From Isotricha intestinalis (taxonomy: Eukaryota > Ciliophora > Litostomatea > Vestibuliferida > Isotrichidae), in NCBI GenBank assembly GCA_023807065.1, contig JAJJLU010000090.1, forward strand, positions 1 to 15,724: a stretch of DNA of 15,724 bases. Direction: 5' to 3'. Below, one piece after another: positions 1 through 10,382 of the stretch; position 1 is the first letter of the stretch; every line of letters begins with the position of its first letter. The notes below the pieces were generated by a model. The model did no database searches and was not told the origin of the DNA. It worked only from the letters and a program-made list of their open reading frames with translations. The position numbers and the translations under genes are program-made.

Positions 1-35
1 AATCCCCAATCCCCAATCCCCAATCCCCAATCCCC
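1..35. repeat. Left telomere, (AATCCCC)5
   Basis: Five perfect tandem copies of AATCCCC start at the first base and end abruptly in A+T-rich unique sequence. The same 7-mer in reverse complement closes the window, with the G-rich strand running 5' to 3' outward at the right end, as expected of telomerase-added ends. The unit has four C/G like ciliate telomeres but is neither the Tetrahymena 6-mer (CCCCAA) nor the hypotrich 8-mer (CCCCAAAA). It marks a natural chromosome end, not an assembly break. Confidence 0.95.
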
Positions 36-169
36 AAATGAAATTTTTTTAAATCTATATTATTCATTATTTTAAATATATAAAAAAATTTTATATATAG
101 TAAATAAAAAGTTTTTAAAGAATAATTTGATCCTTTTTATAAAATATAAAATATTATCTTTTTTTAATA

Positions 170-1546
170 ATGAATATTTCCTTCAATATAATTTATTTTA
201 ATGATCATAAAGATCTTTCAAAATTATTAAATTTATTTATAAATAATTGATTAAATAATCTAAATTTTAATATTTATATTTTAAATATTTAAATAGATTT
301 ATTTTAAATAAATTTTTTATATAATTTATCATTAATAATAAAAACAAAGTATTTGTATTATATAAAATTAATTTTATAAATTTCAATAAAATAAAATTAA
401 AACTTATTCATTATTGTATATTTGATAAATTATTTAAAGAAATTTATAAAGGAGTATCACTTCATTTAATATAAATGGAAATAAAATAAAGATTAAATAA
501 TTTAATAAATAGATGATTAAAATTTTATTGTTTAAATAGTATAACTTTATAGATTAAAAACATAAAAATTGAATCAAATATATCAAAATTTATTCATTTA
601 TTAACTTAATATTTTTATTATTTAATAATTTTAATATAAAACATTATGAAAATAACAAAGTATATCTTTAAAAGATGAAAACCATCATCCAAATAATAGA
701 TAATAAAAAGAAATTTTATTTCAAATATTTATTTCAAAACATCAAATTTAATAAAACCTTTAGTGAGCAAGAAGCATTGACTATATAATATTTTTTTTGA
801 GCTGGAAATATAATATCTAACAGAATAAAATTGAAATTCAATGAATTAATCAAAATATTTGTTGAATAAATATCATAAATCTTATAATATATATATAATT
901 TATATATTGAAAATCATCAAATTAGATAAAGAGAAATCCTATGATAAAGATTTTGTTTTTTCTTTTTTTATCATGAACCATGTCTAATTAAATAATTTTT
1001 TGGAATTTTATGCTGATGTTTGAATTTAAATACAGTTCTATTCATGTAAAAACCTAAAAGGAAAAACTTGAGTTATGATTGTTTAAGATATAATTTTGAC
1101 AGATATTTGAAATTGTAAATTTAGAAGCTTTAAAATTTAGAGAAAGTGTTAATTGGAAATGAATTTAATTTTTTTACAAATTTTTTTTAATTAGAAAGTA
1201 AGTTGACTAAAGATAAAATAATGAAAATGGAATAAATTTAGATGATAATAATATAAATGAAATAATGATGAAATAAGACTAAACAATAAAATAAGATTTT
1301 TAAATATTAATATTTATACAAGAAATGAACAGAAATTAATTGATAATTTCTCTATTAAAAAGATTGAAATGTTTTTATTTCTTGAATTAATGATATTGCT
1401 GAAAAAAAGGAGTAATGCCTTTTGATTATAATTTAGGAATTTGACTTAAATTGAGAGAATTAGATAAACTTCAAGATTATGGTAGGTATATATTTTAAAT
1501 TGATTTTATGTTAACTAATAATAGAAAAGAAAAAGAGGATTTTTAA
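170..1546 (+). pseudogene. Fossil protein gene next to the left telomere
   Basis: No intact gene is visible between the telomere and 1676. One plus-strand frame begins with ATG at 170 (MNISFNIIYFNDHKDL...) and, in the same frame, reaches a gene-like 3' end at 1406-1546. The last stretch reads KGVMPFDYNLGI, one TGA at 1442-1444, then LKLRELDKLQDYG. It then runs through a candidate intron (1486-1524) into RKEKEDF and a TAA stop at 1544-1546. The part in between carries many TAA, TAG and TGA codons, so the gene is dead if it was ever one. Other fragments in this frame include FEFKYSSIHVKT and LEALKFRESVNWK. The family is not recognised. A gene whose ATG lies about 130 bases inside the telomere is typical of compact ciliate chromosomes. 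The 3' end is fairly convincing; the rest is weak because A+T-rich DNA looks peptide-like in every frame. Confidence 0.35.
1486..1524 (+). other. Candidate intron in the left fossil gene
   Basis: This 39-base segment begins GTATAT and ends TAACTAATAATAG, so it has a canonical donor, a branch-point-like TAACTAAT and an AG acceptor. Removing it turns an immediate TAA stop into a short clean C-terminus (QDYG then RKEKEDF, stop). A donor four bases upstream (GTAGGT at 1482) would give 43 bases and a different tail. It is somewhat longer than the 30-base intron at 12338-12367 but of the same small class. Confidence 0.45.
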
Positions 1547-1675
1547 ATATATATTTTTATTATTTAATTATAAAACATTAAAAAAAGAAACAAAAAACTA
1601 CAAATAAGTTAATAAGTTATAGAAAAATATAATTAAAAAAAAAAATAAAAATATTGTTTGATAAAATTTTAAATA

Positions 1676-3286
1676 ATGTCAAAATCAAAATTACAAACTT
1701 TAGGAAGATATATAATAGATGATTCAATTCCAGATATCAATTCTTTTGTAAACCCAGAAGGTAAATTATTTAGCACAGAAATATCAATGACAGCACCAGA
1801 TAATAAATATATATTTTCAAAACAATTTAGAAAATATCCAAGAGGGAGAAATATAATAAGTGGAAGATTATATAAATCTGTAAATATTGATCCAGATAGA
1901 TTTAATTTATTAAATACTGTTAAAAAAATAAGAAAATCAATTTATGAGTCTTCAAGTGATATTTTTAATCAAAAAATAGCATATGATGAAAAAACATTTG
2001 ATTATGTTTATAAACCTAGATTACAAATTATGGAATATAATGAAAGAAAAGCAAATAGATTAACTAATAAAGATGGTTCTTTAAGAGATTTTTTAAGAGA
2101 AAGTAAGCAAACTGGAATTAATAATTATATGATTAAGAATTTACAAGAAGAAAGTCAAAAATTAAATAATCTTGGATTAGAATTAGATAGAACAATTGAA
2201 AATAAAGAAATAAATTATTGTAATAATAATAATATCTTTGATAATTGTATTCATGAGCAAAATGAAGCTTCTAAAACTATTGTTGATTATTTAATTAATT
2301 TAGAAGATTTAAATAGACAATTGGCAAATGAAAAAGAAAAAGAAAAAAAAATAAAAAAAACAATAGAAGATGAAATGGAAAGAATTTTACAAGATTTAGA
2401 ATCTTTAAGAGAATCTTGTAAATTTGTTACAAAAGTAATTGAAATTGATAAAAATAAATTTAATGAAAAAATAATTGGAAAAAGTTATAAAAATTCATTA
2501 GATCCAAATGATAAACCTGATTTTGGTGATTTAACAGCAAAAACAATAGAAAATTATAAATTTTGTTTAGAGAGAAATGAAAATGAAGAAGAAGAATTAA
2601 ATGAACAATTAAATGATCCAAATATAATGACGTTAAAATTTACAGAAATTGAAGATAGAATAATAAGATTAATAAATGAAATTCATATAATGCAAATTGA
2701 AGAAAGAATTAAAAAATCAGAAATTAAAACTACTATTCATGATATGAATGAAAGATTAGTTTTTCATGAAAAAGAATTAGAAGATTTAAAAAATTTATGT
2801 AAATTTGAAGAAAAAGAAATCAATAATATTGAAAGATCAAATATTCATATTAAAAGTTGTGAAGAAGATTTAATTAAAGAATTATACTTACATGTTTTAT
2901 TAATTCAAGGTTTACCTCTTAAAATAAATCCAAATATGAAAATTGTAGATCTTACTAAAGATTGTATTCAAAAAATAAGATCAAAAGAAATTAAATTAAC
3001 AAATTTAATGTTTGATTTAGAAAAAATTGAATCAGAAGAACCAAAACTTTTTAATAAAATTCTTAATGAGAGAAAAGCTGTTAATAAAGAAAATAAATAT
3101 TTAGAACAAAAAAATCTATTAGAACAAGAAAGAGAAGAAAAAAAAAAAGAATCAAATGAAAGAATTCAAAAAGTTGTTATTAAATCTAGAAAAACAGAAG
3201 CTCCTTTTAGAACATTTAAAAAAATAGAACCTAAAGATATTATTAAAGAAGATGAGTTTGAAGAGTATGATATTATGTTTTATTAA
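1676..3286 (+). CDS. Coiled-coil protein, probably cytoskeletal or ciliary
   Basis: The single exon encodes 536 residues. The start is the first ATG, in an A-rich context (AATAATG), 130 bases after the fossil gene ends. Residues 1-115 are not strongly helical and contain several basic and Pro/Gly-containing patches (KYPRGRN at 53-59, KPRLQIME at 113-120). From about 150 to 400 and again from 430 to 500 the protein is a long charged coiled coil rich in Glu, Lys, Asn and Leu, with no Pro-rich breaks except around 275-285 and 412-420. The tail (KSRKTEAPFRTFKK, 503-516) is basic, followed by an acidic, aromatic end. There is no signal peptide, membrane segment or catalytic motif. The layout, long coiled coil with a basic Arg-containing tail, recalls axonemal coiled-coil proteins such as the CFAP100/CCDC37 group, but no diagnostic motif is seen and this is only a suggestion. 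Codon use matches the other intact genes and the stop is TAA. Confidence 0.85.
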   Translation: MSKSKLQTLGRYIIDDSIPDINSFVNPEGKLFSTEISMTAPDNKYIFSKQFRKYPRGRNIISGRLYKSVNIDPDRFNLLNTVKKIRKSIYESSSDIFNQKIAYDEKTFDYVYKPRLQIMEYNERKANRLTNKDGSLRDFLRESKQTGINNYMIKNLQEESQKLNNLGLELDRTIENKEINYCNNNNIFDNCIHEQNEASKTIVDYLINLEDLNRQLANEKEKEKKIKKTIEDEMERILQDLESLRESCKFVTKVIEIDKNKFNEKIIGKSYKNSLDPNDKPDFGDLTAKTIENYKFCLERNENEEEELNEQLNDPNIMTLKFTEIEDRIIRLINEIHIMQIEERIKKSEIKTTIHDMNERLVFHEKELEDLKNLCKFEEKEINNIERSNIHIKSCEEDLIKELYLHVLLIQGLPLKINPNMKIVDLTKDCIQKIRSKEIKLTNLMFDLEKIESEEPKLFNKILNERKAVNKENKYLEQKNLLEQEREEKKKESNERIQKVVIKSRKTEAPFRTFKKIEPKDIIKEDEFEEYDIMFY

Positions 3287-3429
3287 CTTTATATTTATCA
3301 TTAATTCAATTTTAATTAAATATAAACAATAAAAAAAGAAATAAAATGTCTTATTTATTTTAAAATATTTAATACGAAATTCATTTTTTAATTTATTCTA
3401 AGAATAAAAATTTTATATATTTTTCAGAT

Positions 3430-4152
3430 ATAATTAATCTTAATTTATTTTCTTTTGTTTTTTATATTAGATATATGCTTTTTAAATTCATTAACAATTC
3501 ATTACTCATCGGAGAAAGTTTCATTTTTTTTCTAAATTAAGAGATCTAATAGCATTTAATTTAACTATATCAATATAGAGGGTTTGATTTAATAATTAAT
3601 TGTTTTCTCATTGAACTATTATATATTTCATCGTTAATTTTATCATCAAATAAAATTCTGTAATACCATTGTATATAAAAATATTATTTTATTTATGATT
3701 CAATTTATACAGTTCCATTTTCTGTAAGTAGTTGTTCAAATAATTATTATAGTCAATTCCAATTTCATTGTTTTTTCCCTTTTTATCAAATTCAGGTAAA
3801 TAATTTATTTATTTTTCATCTTAATTTTGTTTTTATAAATGTTCTTGTTTACATTCTTATTATCTTTTATTAATCCAAAAACAAACTTTCAAACTGTTTC
3901 AATCAGATTCATTTTTTCTTTCACTTTTAAATATAATTATAACAATTTATTAAAAGAATAGGTTTTTATTTTATTTTTCTGATTTAAATTATCGAGTATT
4001 TATTCTTTTTTTCTGATAATAATTTTTAATATTATCTAATTCTTTTTCAATGTTATAAAGTTTTATTTTTTTCTTCTAATATTTTTGATGTTTGTTCTAA
4101 TTGTTTAATTCTTTCATTTAATTCAATGATTTTTGTTTTACTCTTCGTCCAT
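3430..4152 (-). pseudogene. Decayed coiled-coil protein gene
   Basis: The minus strand carries successive coding-like fragments in shifting frames. A likely start at 4152 reads MD and is followed, after an apparent one-base insertion, by a coiled coil (KTKIIELNERIKQLEQTSK, then ILEEKNKTL) that runs into TAA. A frame change then gives NIEKELDNIKNYYQKKR. Further on come ILDNLNQKNKIKTYSFNKLL and LYLKVKEKMNLIETV with a TGA after it. The best single piece is a 36-codon open stretch at 3692-3799 starting LPEFDKKGKNNEIGIDYNNY and ending KMELYKLNHK before TAA. Still further lie FDDKINDEIYNSSMRK and LNAIRSLNLEKK. Frameshifts plus stops exclude a functional protein, and no GT-AG introns repair the breaks that I checked. 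Family unknown. The 430 bases between 4153 and the next gene (4583) show nothing recognisable. Confidence 0.55.
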
Positions 4153-4582
4153 ATTTTTATAAGTATAAATAAAATTTTGAAAAATAAATTAATCTATGAT
4201 ATAAAATACATTTTATTATTGATAAATAATTTTTTTAAGTTTCTTTGATTATTTATATTTGTTGCCATAAATTGATGTTTGATTTAGTGAATTATAGATA
4301 GATTTTTTTTAATTGATTAAATCTTTTTGGAAGATTTATTAAAACAATCAAAGTTAAATTGTGACTTATAAATTTAATCATATAAATTAATATATTCGTC
4401 AATTTATTGTACAAGAATTAAAAATGACTTTTACTAGATATGTATTCTCAAAAAATTTGTATAAATAAAAAAATAGAAAAAATTATTATTTCAAAAAAAC
4501 AAAATATCAATTTTTATAATTTATCATACAGACAAGAATAAATATAATAAATGAAAGAATAAAATTATATAAAATTATAAAA

Positions 4583-6197
4583 TTAATTATTTAATTGAAA
4601 TCTTTTTATACTATTAAAAATTCTTTTAAGAAAGCAATGTTCAGTATTTAAATTATTATAAGTTTCACCATTACCAATATAATGACAACCACATTCACAA
4701 TCTTCTTTTAAAGAAATTATACAAATAATAAAAGACATTTTTATATTAAAAAATTGAAAGCAACTTTTAGCAACATTATTAGAATTATTTAAAGGATCAA
4801 TAATAACTAATTCACTTCCAATTTGAATATTTTTGAAATTAATTTCATTTTCATCATTTTCATTTAATTTAGCATAAATTACATATTTAGTTGGATCAAA
4901 TTTCAATCCATAATAATTAATAAAATCAAAAAATAATTTACCTAAATTATCTTCATTAATAGAAATATCAATTTCCATTCTTTTTTGAGCTTGAAGAAAA
5001 GAAACTATCATTAAAATTAAACCATAAGAAGAAAGACCACCTTTATAAGGATCATTTAAATTAGAAATTTTTAAAATATTTTTTAAAACTAAAACTAAAG
5101 GTTTTAAACTTTTATACTGTAAAACAAAATTATTAACTAAATCAACACATTTTAATCCAAAATGTTTATCATCTTGAATAGAAATATCAATATGCATATT
5201 ATTATAAATATCATTTGATATTATTTTTACAATTGGAGTACTTGCTCCTGATAAAAGTTTAATATCTTTAACCCAATTTTTTTGTCTTAAACATTCATAA
5301 ATTTGACTTAATAATACTTGAATATTATTATTATTATTATTTGGATTTTTTTTATTAATTAAAACAATATCTATATCACTCCAAGGTAAACATAAATTTG
5401 TAGCATGAGAACCATATAAATGTACTTTATAATCTTTAAATATTTCATCAATTGAAACTTGAATTATATTTATTAAAGAATCATATAAATTTTGTTCTTT
5501 TTCTATATGTTGTTTTATAAATTGTTGATAATCACTTATATCTTTTGATAAACATGAAAAAACATATAATTGGTCATAAGAAAAATGAATGAATTTCTTA
5601 TTTAAAAATTGAGTTAATGTACTTGAATTATTTTGTTCTAATATATTTTTTGAGTTTTGTTCTAATTTTGAATATTTTTCATATAATTCATTAAGTTCAA
5701 TTTTAGATGTTGTTAAATTTGTTATCAAAGTTTTTTTTTCTTTTTGAAGAATATTTATTTGTTCAAATAAATCATTTATATTTTGTTGATATTTTTTTTC
5801 TTTTTCTTGAAATAAAGTTTCTTCTTCTATTATTTTTTCTGTTAATTTCATAGAATTTATATTTTGTTTTTTTAATTCATTTTTTAAGTTATTATTATCT
5901 GTTTCATATTTTTTTATAATTTTAGAATTTTCAAGTAATTCTTTCCTTAATTGATTTATTTCTAATTCATAATCTAATTTTTCTTGAGATAAATCTATTG
6001 TTAATGTTGGTTGTTTAACTGGATCAATATTTAAAAAAGTATCTAATTTTTGTATTTTATCATTTTTTAATTTATTTGAAAAAAAAATAGGAATTTGAAT
6101 GGAACTTTTATTTTTTATTCCAAAATTTCTCAGTATTTTAGCAAAAATTAATTTTTGTTTAATTTTATAATTTAATTTTGATTTTTTTGAAAACACA

Positions 6198-6244
<47 letters not shown>

Positions 6245-7195
6245 TTTAATATTATTCTTTAATTCATTTTTCTCATCATCAAAATTATGAAAATTCTCAA
6301 TATTATCTTTTTCTAATCTTTCAATAATCATATTACAAATACTATTATTTCCTCTTGCCATAGCAATTTCAAAAGGTTTAACATTATCTTTATTTCCTTC
6401 ATCAATTTTTAAATCATGACATTTTAAAATAATTTTAATAATATCTAAATTTTCATTTTTAACAGCAATATGTAATATACTATCTTTATCAGGTAAGCTT
6501 TGAAAATTAACATCAGCTCCTTTTTCAATTAAAATTAAAAAAATATCTTTTAAATTATTAATAGCAGCTAAACTTAAAGGAGAATGTGAAGCTTGTGTAT
6601 TTCTTCCTGTTTCAACAATTCCAATACAATTAACATTAATACCATAATTTACAAGTAATTTAACAATATCTAAATTTTCTCCTTTTTCACTTAATATTGT
6701 ATAAAATAAAGCATTTCTACCATTTTTATCTTTTTTATTGATATCTTGTTTATATTGTAACATAACTTGAATTAAATTTAAATCTCCTTTTAAACATGAA
6801 TACATTAATCCAGTTACATTATCTTTCTCTTCAATTTTTGGAGATAAATTTTTTGATTTTATTATATAATGAAAATGACAATCTGGCTCAGAACCTTTTT
6901 TTAATAAAATATTTATAAATTCTAAAATTATTTTATTTTCTGGAATATATTTTTGTAGAGCTAAACAAAGAGAATCATTTAAATTTTTTTTATCAATTAT
7001 TTCTTTCGCAAGATATGTATTTAAGGTATCTATATCTGAATTATCTAAAAATTCATTTATTTTTCTTAATGTTTCATTTAAATTATATTTTTTGGATTTT
7101 AATAATGAATTATCTTGGATTTTTGAGTTATTATTGGTAGATGAAATTTTTTTTGAAGGGGAGTTATTATTATTATTATTTTGCTTTACTTCCAT
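4583..7195 (-). CDS. Ankyrin-repeat / TRF4-type nucleotidyltransferase fusion
   Basis: The 870-residue protein has three parts. Residues about 125-295 are ankyrin repeats (TGLMYSCLKGDLNLIQVML, GRNALFYTILS, SPLSLAAINNLKDIF, ILHIAVKNENLDIIK). Residues 405-525 are a coiled coil rich in Glu, Lys and Asn. Residues about 540-830 form a non-canonical poly(A) polymerase of the TRF4/Cid1 group. The nucleotidyltransferase signature is complete: YGSHATNLCLPWSDIDIVL with G595-S596 and the metal-binding pair D607 and D609, and the third carboxylate in MHIDISI at D670. The PAP-associated part is also present (VLVLKNILKISNLNDPYKGG, LSSYGLILMIVSFLQ at 721-735). Family members add A or U tails to RNAs in surveillance or turnover; activity here is inferred from the intact triad. 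A Cys/His-containing tail (CECGCHYIGNGETYNNLNTEHC region, 833-854) has no known match. Two Asn runs (6-11 and 318-332) interrupt it. ATG at 7195 lies in AAAAAATGG. Confidence 0.92.
6200..6244 (-). repeat. (AAT)15 microsatellite encoding poly-Asn
   Basis: Fifteen uninterrupted AAT codons on the coding strand give residues 318-332 of the ankyrin/nucleotidyltransferase protein, in the linker between the ankyrin repeats and the coiled coil. Being a pure triplet run in frame, length changes would not break the gene. Shorter AAT runs lie at the N-terminus and at residues 619-624. Confidence 0.95.
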
Positions 7196-7791
7196 TTTTT
7201 ATTATTTAGATTTCAGCCACAAATATTAAAATGTTAAAAATTAATTAAAAATATATATTATTATAATTAAATAAATATTTAATTTGAATATTAATAAAAA
7301 CAAATAATTTATTTTAAAAAAATTTAAATTCTTCTATAAATTGCTAGTGTAAAGAATAGCTTTATTTAGATATGAGTATTTCTTGAATTTTTATTTAATC
7401 TTTATATAAATTTCAAGAAAAAACCAACAAATCCAAGAACATCACTCTTTAACTTTTTTATATTTTATTTCCTACATTTGTTTTTATTCTATATTAAGTG
7501 GATTTATATTTAAATACAATTTGATTTTAAATTAAGTCGATTAAAAAAATGAAATTGTGATTGGAATGAAGAAAAAAGATTTAACTGAAAAATAGAAAAG
7601 ATAATTTTACATTTGAAAATTAAATATGAATATATATAAGTGAAAACTTGGATGAAAAGAAAATAATTTAAATTTTTTTATATTTTAAAAGACAAATTAT
7701 AAAAACAAAAAAATAAGAATACCAAGTAAAATAAAAAATATTAATGTTAATAATAAACATCTTCAATTCATTTCACTTATTAAATTTATAA
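7196..7791. promoter_or_regulatory. 596-base gap; upstream region of the ankyrin gene
   Basis: This gap separates the 5' end of the ankyrin gene from the 3' end of the DUF229 gene; both are on the minus strand, so it should hold the promoter of the former and the 3' flank of the latter. No convincing coding remnant was found. The only distinct element is an inverted pair, TTTCTTGAA (7379-7387) and TTCAAGAAA (7412-7420), about 185 bases upstream of the ATG. Each arm contains the heat-shock-element pattern TTCnnGAA. The match may be chance in DNA of this composition. Confidence 0.3.
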
Positions 7792-9888
7792 TTATTTATA
7801 ACATTTACAAAAATTATTCTTTAATTCTTCATAAAAATTACAACCTCTAACTTCTTCATCAATAAAATTAAATAGACTTTCACCCTTATCACTTTCAAAC
7901 TTAACTTGATTATAATTCTCATTTCCTAAAATAGCATGAATAAGAGTGTTATAAATATCATAAGGAGTAATTAATTTATTTTGATTAGTTAAAATATTAT
8001 GATTAAAATTACTAATATTTTTCCCACTAATAATAAATAAATGTGGAAAAGCTCTTTCATACATAAAATTTCCATTAGCCAACCAACCATATAATCTAGG
8101 TAAATGTAATCCATGATCACTAACAAAAACAATTAAAGTATCATCAAAATATCCTTTATAATAAAAATCATATAATATCTTAGATAAAGGTTCATCCATA
8201 TATTTAATAACTTCTCCAGTATCTTCATGAGCCATCATAAAACTTAATCTAAAAACTTTTTTAACATCATTATATTTTTCCCAAAATTGTTTAAAATATT
8301 CTAATTCATATTCAATAGGTTGTTTACCATAAAAAATTCTCTTTAAAAAAGAACTAGGACCTCTATTATAAGTAGAAGCAAATTTTTTATCATAATAATT
8401 AGGATCACAAAACATTGCTATATTTTCATGATCCCAAAAATAACTTTTAACATTTTTTGAACCTATATTTTTTTCATCATTATACAATGCATGTGAACAA
8501 TGTTCATATGTATGACCTGTTATATACCCATTTTCTTTAGCATATTTTATAAATTCTATTCCTGAATTACTTTTTTTAGAATTTCCATAAAACATAGGTT
8601 GAATATTTATATGAGTATAAAAACCTAACGAATGAAATTTAAAAAATTCATATGAAGAATAATTTTTTGGGTTTTTTTCCTGATTAAATGTAAAAAATTT
8701 TGAAATGAAATTGGATACATTTTTTAAAGAATGAATAAAATGAGGACGAGAATTTGAATCAGAAAATAAAATTAAAATATTTTTATATAAGGAATTATTA
8801 TTATATAATTTTTTCCTTTCTTTTACCAAAGTTTCATTTCTTTTTAAATTTATTGTTATAGTTCCTTCTTCTTTTTCATCATATTTTACAGTTACTTCTG
8901 GATATGGATTATCTTCTGTTTCTTCAAATTTTTCCATATCTATCATATTTTGTGGAACATAATTATGAAAATAAAAATTATCAAATATATTTTCAAAATA
9001 AACTTTGTTTGTATAGGGAAATCCAAAGTGATTTGAATTTTTAAATTTTTTATTTAAATATTTTATTGCTGTTTCTTTCTTATTATAATTTGGTATTGGT
9101 AATTTCTGACTTAAATCAAATATTCCTGAATAATAATACATTTTGCAATTTGGAGGTTTTTTTATTATACATTTTGAGTTATTATAATTTATTAGTTTTG
9201 AATTGTTTAATCCTTTATCCCAAAAATCACAATTTGAATGATAAGTAACATAAAAATCATAAATAAAAGGAGAAATTGTAATTGAAAATAAAATAAATAA
9301 TAATAATTTTTTTTTCTTTATAATTGAATGAATAATTAAAATACAATGATTGATAATAGTAAAAAATAAAAAAGTTGCAAGAATAAAAATTAACATTGAA
9401 AAACCACCATGATCATTAAAAGTAGTTCCATTATCATAAATATATAATAAAGAATAACCTATAATTATATAAAATAAATGATAGAGATATATTTTTTTCC
9501 AAATAATCAATATTATTGTAATTGATACTATTATACCATCAATAATATCTAGAAATGATAAAAAAATAAAAATTTTTATAAATGTTGTTACACAATAATT
9601 TTCAGCACCTCCATGACAACCATATAATGAAATTATATATAAAATAAATCCAAAAATATTTAATAGAATTATATTCGTATTTAAATTTTTTATTTTTTTC
9701 TTGTTTCTGTTATACTCTTTTTCATGAGGTTTTTGAATAGAAAATGATATTATTTCTTTCTCTTGATTTGATAATTGTTTATATGATATTTTATAATTAG
9801 AAGTATTTATTTTTTCTTCATCTGAATCTTTTATTTTTATTGCAATTCCTTTAAAATTATCTTTAATTGATTTTACTTCATATGACAT
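7792..9888 (-). CDS. Membrane protein with DUF229 sulfatase-like domain
   Basis: The 698-residue single-exon gene has a cytosolic-looking charged N-terminus (1-65), then about five hydrophobic segments (roughly 71-90, 103-130, 135-150, 162-190, 194-212), then a large domain (about 365-660) of the DUF229 family in the alkaline phosphatase/sulfatase fold. Visible family features in order are NILILFSDSNSRPHF (370-384), FFKFHSLGFYTHINIQPMF (415-433, the segment that precedes the conserved G in the family), YITGHTYEHCSH (455-466), DHENIAMFCDP (486-496), FVSDHGLHLP (588-597, the most diagnostic metal-site motif), ERAFPHLFIISG (611-622) and LITPYDIYNTL (639-649). DUF229 proteins have a large globular domain attached to a membrane segment and are presumed hydrolases or transferases acting on phosphate or sulfate esters; the substrate here is unknown. 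Five N-terminal membrane segments rather than one anchor is unusual. The gene starts at ATG 9888 and stops with TAA. Confidence 0.9.
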   Translation of the reverse strand: MSYEVKSIKDNFKGIAIKIKDSDEEKINTSNYKISYKQLSNQEKEIISFSIQKPHEKEYNRNKKKIKNLNTNIILLNIFGFILYIISLYGCHGGAENYCVTTFIKIFIFLSFLDIIDGIIVSITIILIIWKKIYLYHLFYIIIGYSLLYIYDNGTTFNDHGGFSMLIFILATFLFFTIINHCILIIHSIIKKKKLLLFILFSITISPFIYDFYVTYHSNCDFWDKGLNNSKLINYNNSKCIIKKPPNCKMYYYSGIFDLSQKLPIPNYNKKETAIKYLNKKFKNSNHFGFPYTNKVYFENIFDNFYFHNYVPQNMIDMEKFEETEDNPYPEVTVKYDEKEEGTITINLKRNETLVKERKKLYNNNSLYKNILILFSDSNSRPHFIHSLKNVSNFISKFFTFNQEKNPKNYSSYEFFKFHSLGFYTHINIQPMFYGNSKKSNSGIEFIKYAKENGYITGHTYEHCSHALYNDEKNIGSKNVKSYFWDHENIAMFCDPNYYDKKFASTYNRGPSSFLKRIFYGKQPIEYELEYFKQFWEKYNDVKKVFRLSFMMAHEDTGEVIKYMDEPLSKILYDFYYKGYFDDTLIVFVSDHGLHLPRLYGWLANGNFMYERAFPHLFIISGKNISNFNHNILTNQNKLITPYDIYNTLIHAILGNENYNQVKFESDKGESLFNFIDEEVRGCNFYEELKNNFCKCYK

Positions 9889-10382
9889 TTATTTTAAAAT
9901 TATATATATTAAAGGAGTTTTATAAACAAATTTTAAATTTAACATAATTTAAATTTATTTTAATTATAAATATAACTTCAAATTTTCATAAGTTTTTGTT
10001 TAATATTTTTATCTCCTTTGTAATCATATTCATATATTATTTCTGGATTAATTTCAAATAAATCAATTAAATTGATATAAATTCTACTATATAATTTAAT
10101 TGTTTAATATAATATATAGTATAATTATTAATAATATCATTTTCATAAATAATCGTCTATCAATGATTCATACAATTAAATTAATTTTTTATATCTCTTT
10201 TTACTTTGTAGATATAATCTTCATATTATTATCTTCAATCACTTTCATATAAATAATTATATTTTTATTTATAATAAAATAATTTTGATGAAATCAATTT
10301 TTTTTGTTTAATTATTCAATAAATTTATATTTAATCATAATCAAGAATCAAATTCATATTCAAATTAATTTTAAGATTAATA

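Noticed and set aside
1060..1445. Resemblance of KPKRKNLSYDC and MPFDYNLGI to parts of DHHC palmitoyltransferases
   Set aside because: The two pieces are in different frames and the Cys/His pattern does not align, so it is probably chance.
170..1546. Reading the left region with TAA/TAG as Gln and TGA as Trp
   Set aside because: Recoding all stops opens any frame, and the four intact genes use TAA only as terminator and TGG for Trp, so an alternative code is not supported.
3700..3730. TACAG...CTGTA as a second TA-bounded element end
   Set aside because: The arms match over only five bases, lie eight or nine bases apart and fall within a coding-like fossil fragment.
9066..9248. 60-codon plus-strand open frame
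   Set aside because: It is antisense to the conserved DUF229 gene and is Leu/Asn/Tyr-rich as expected of a shadow frame.
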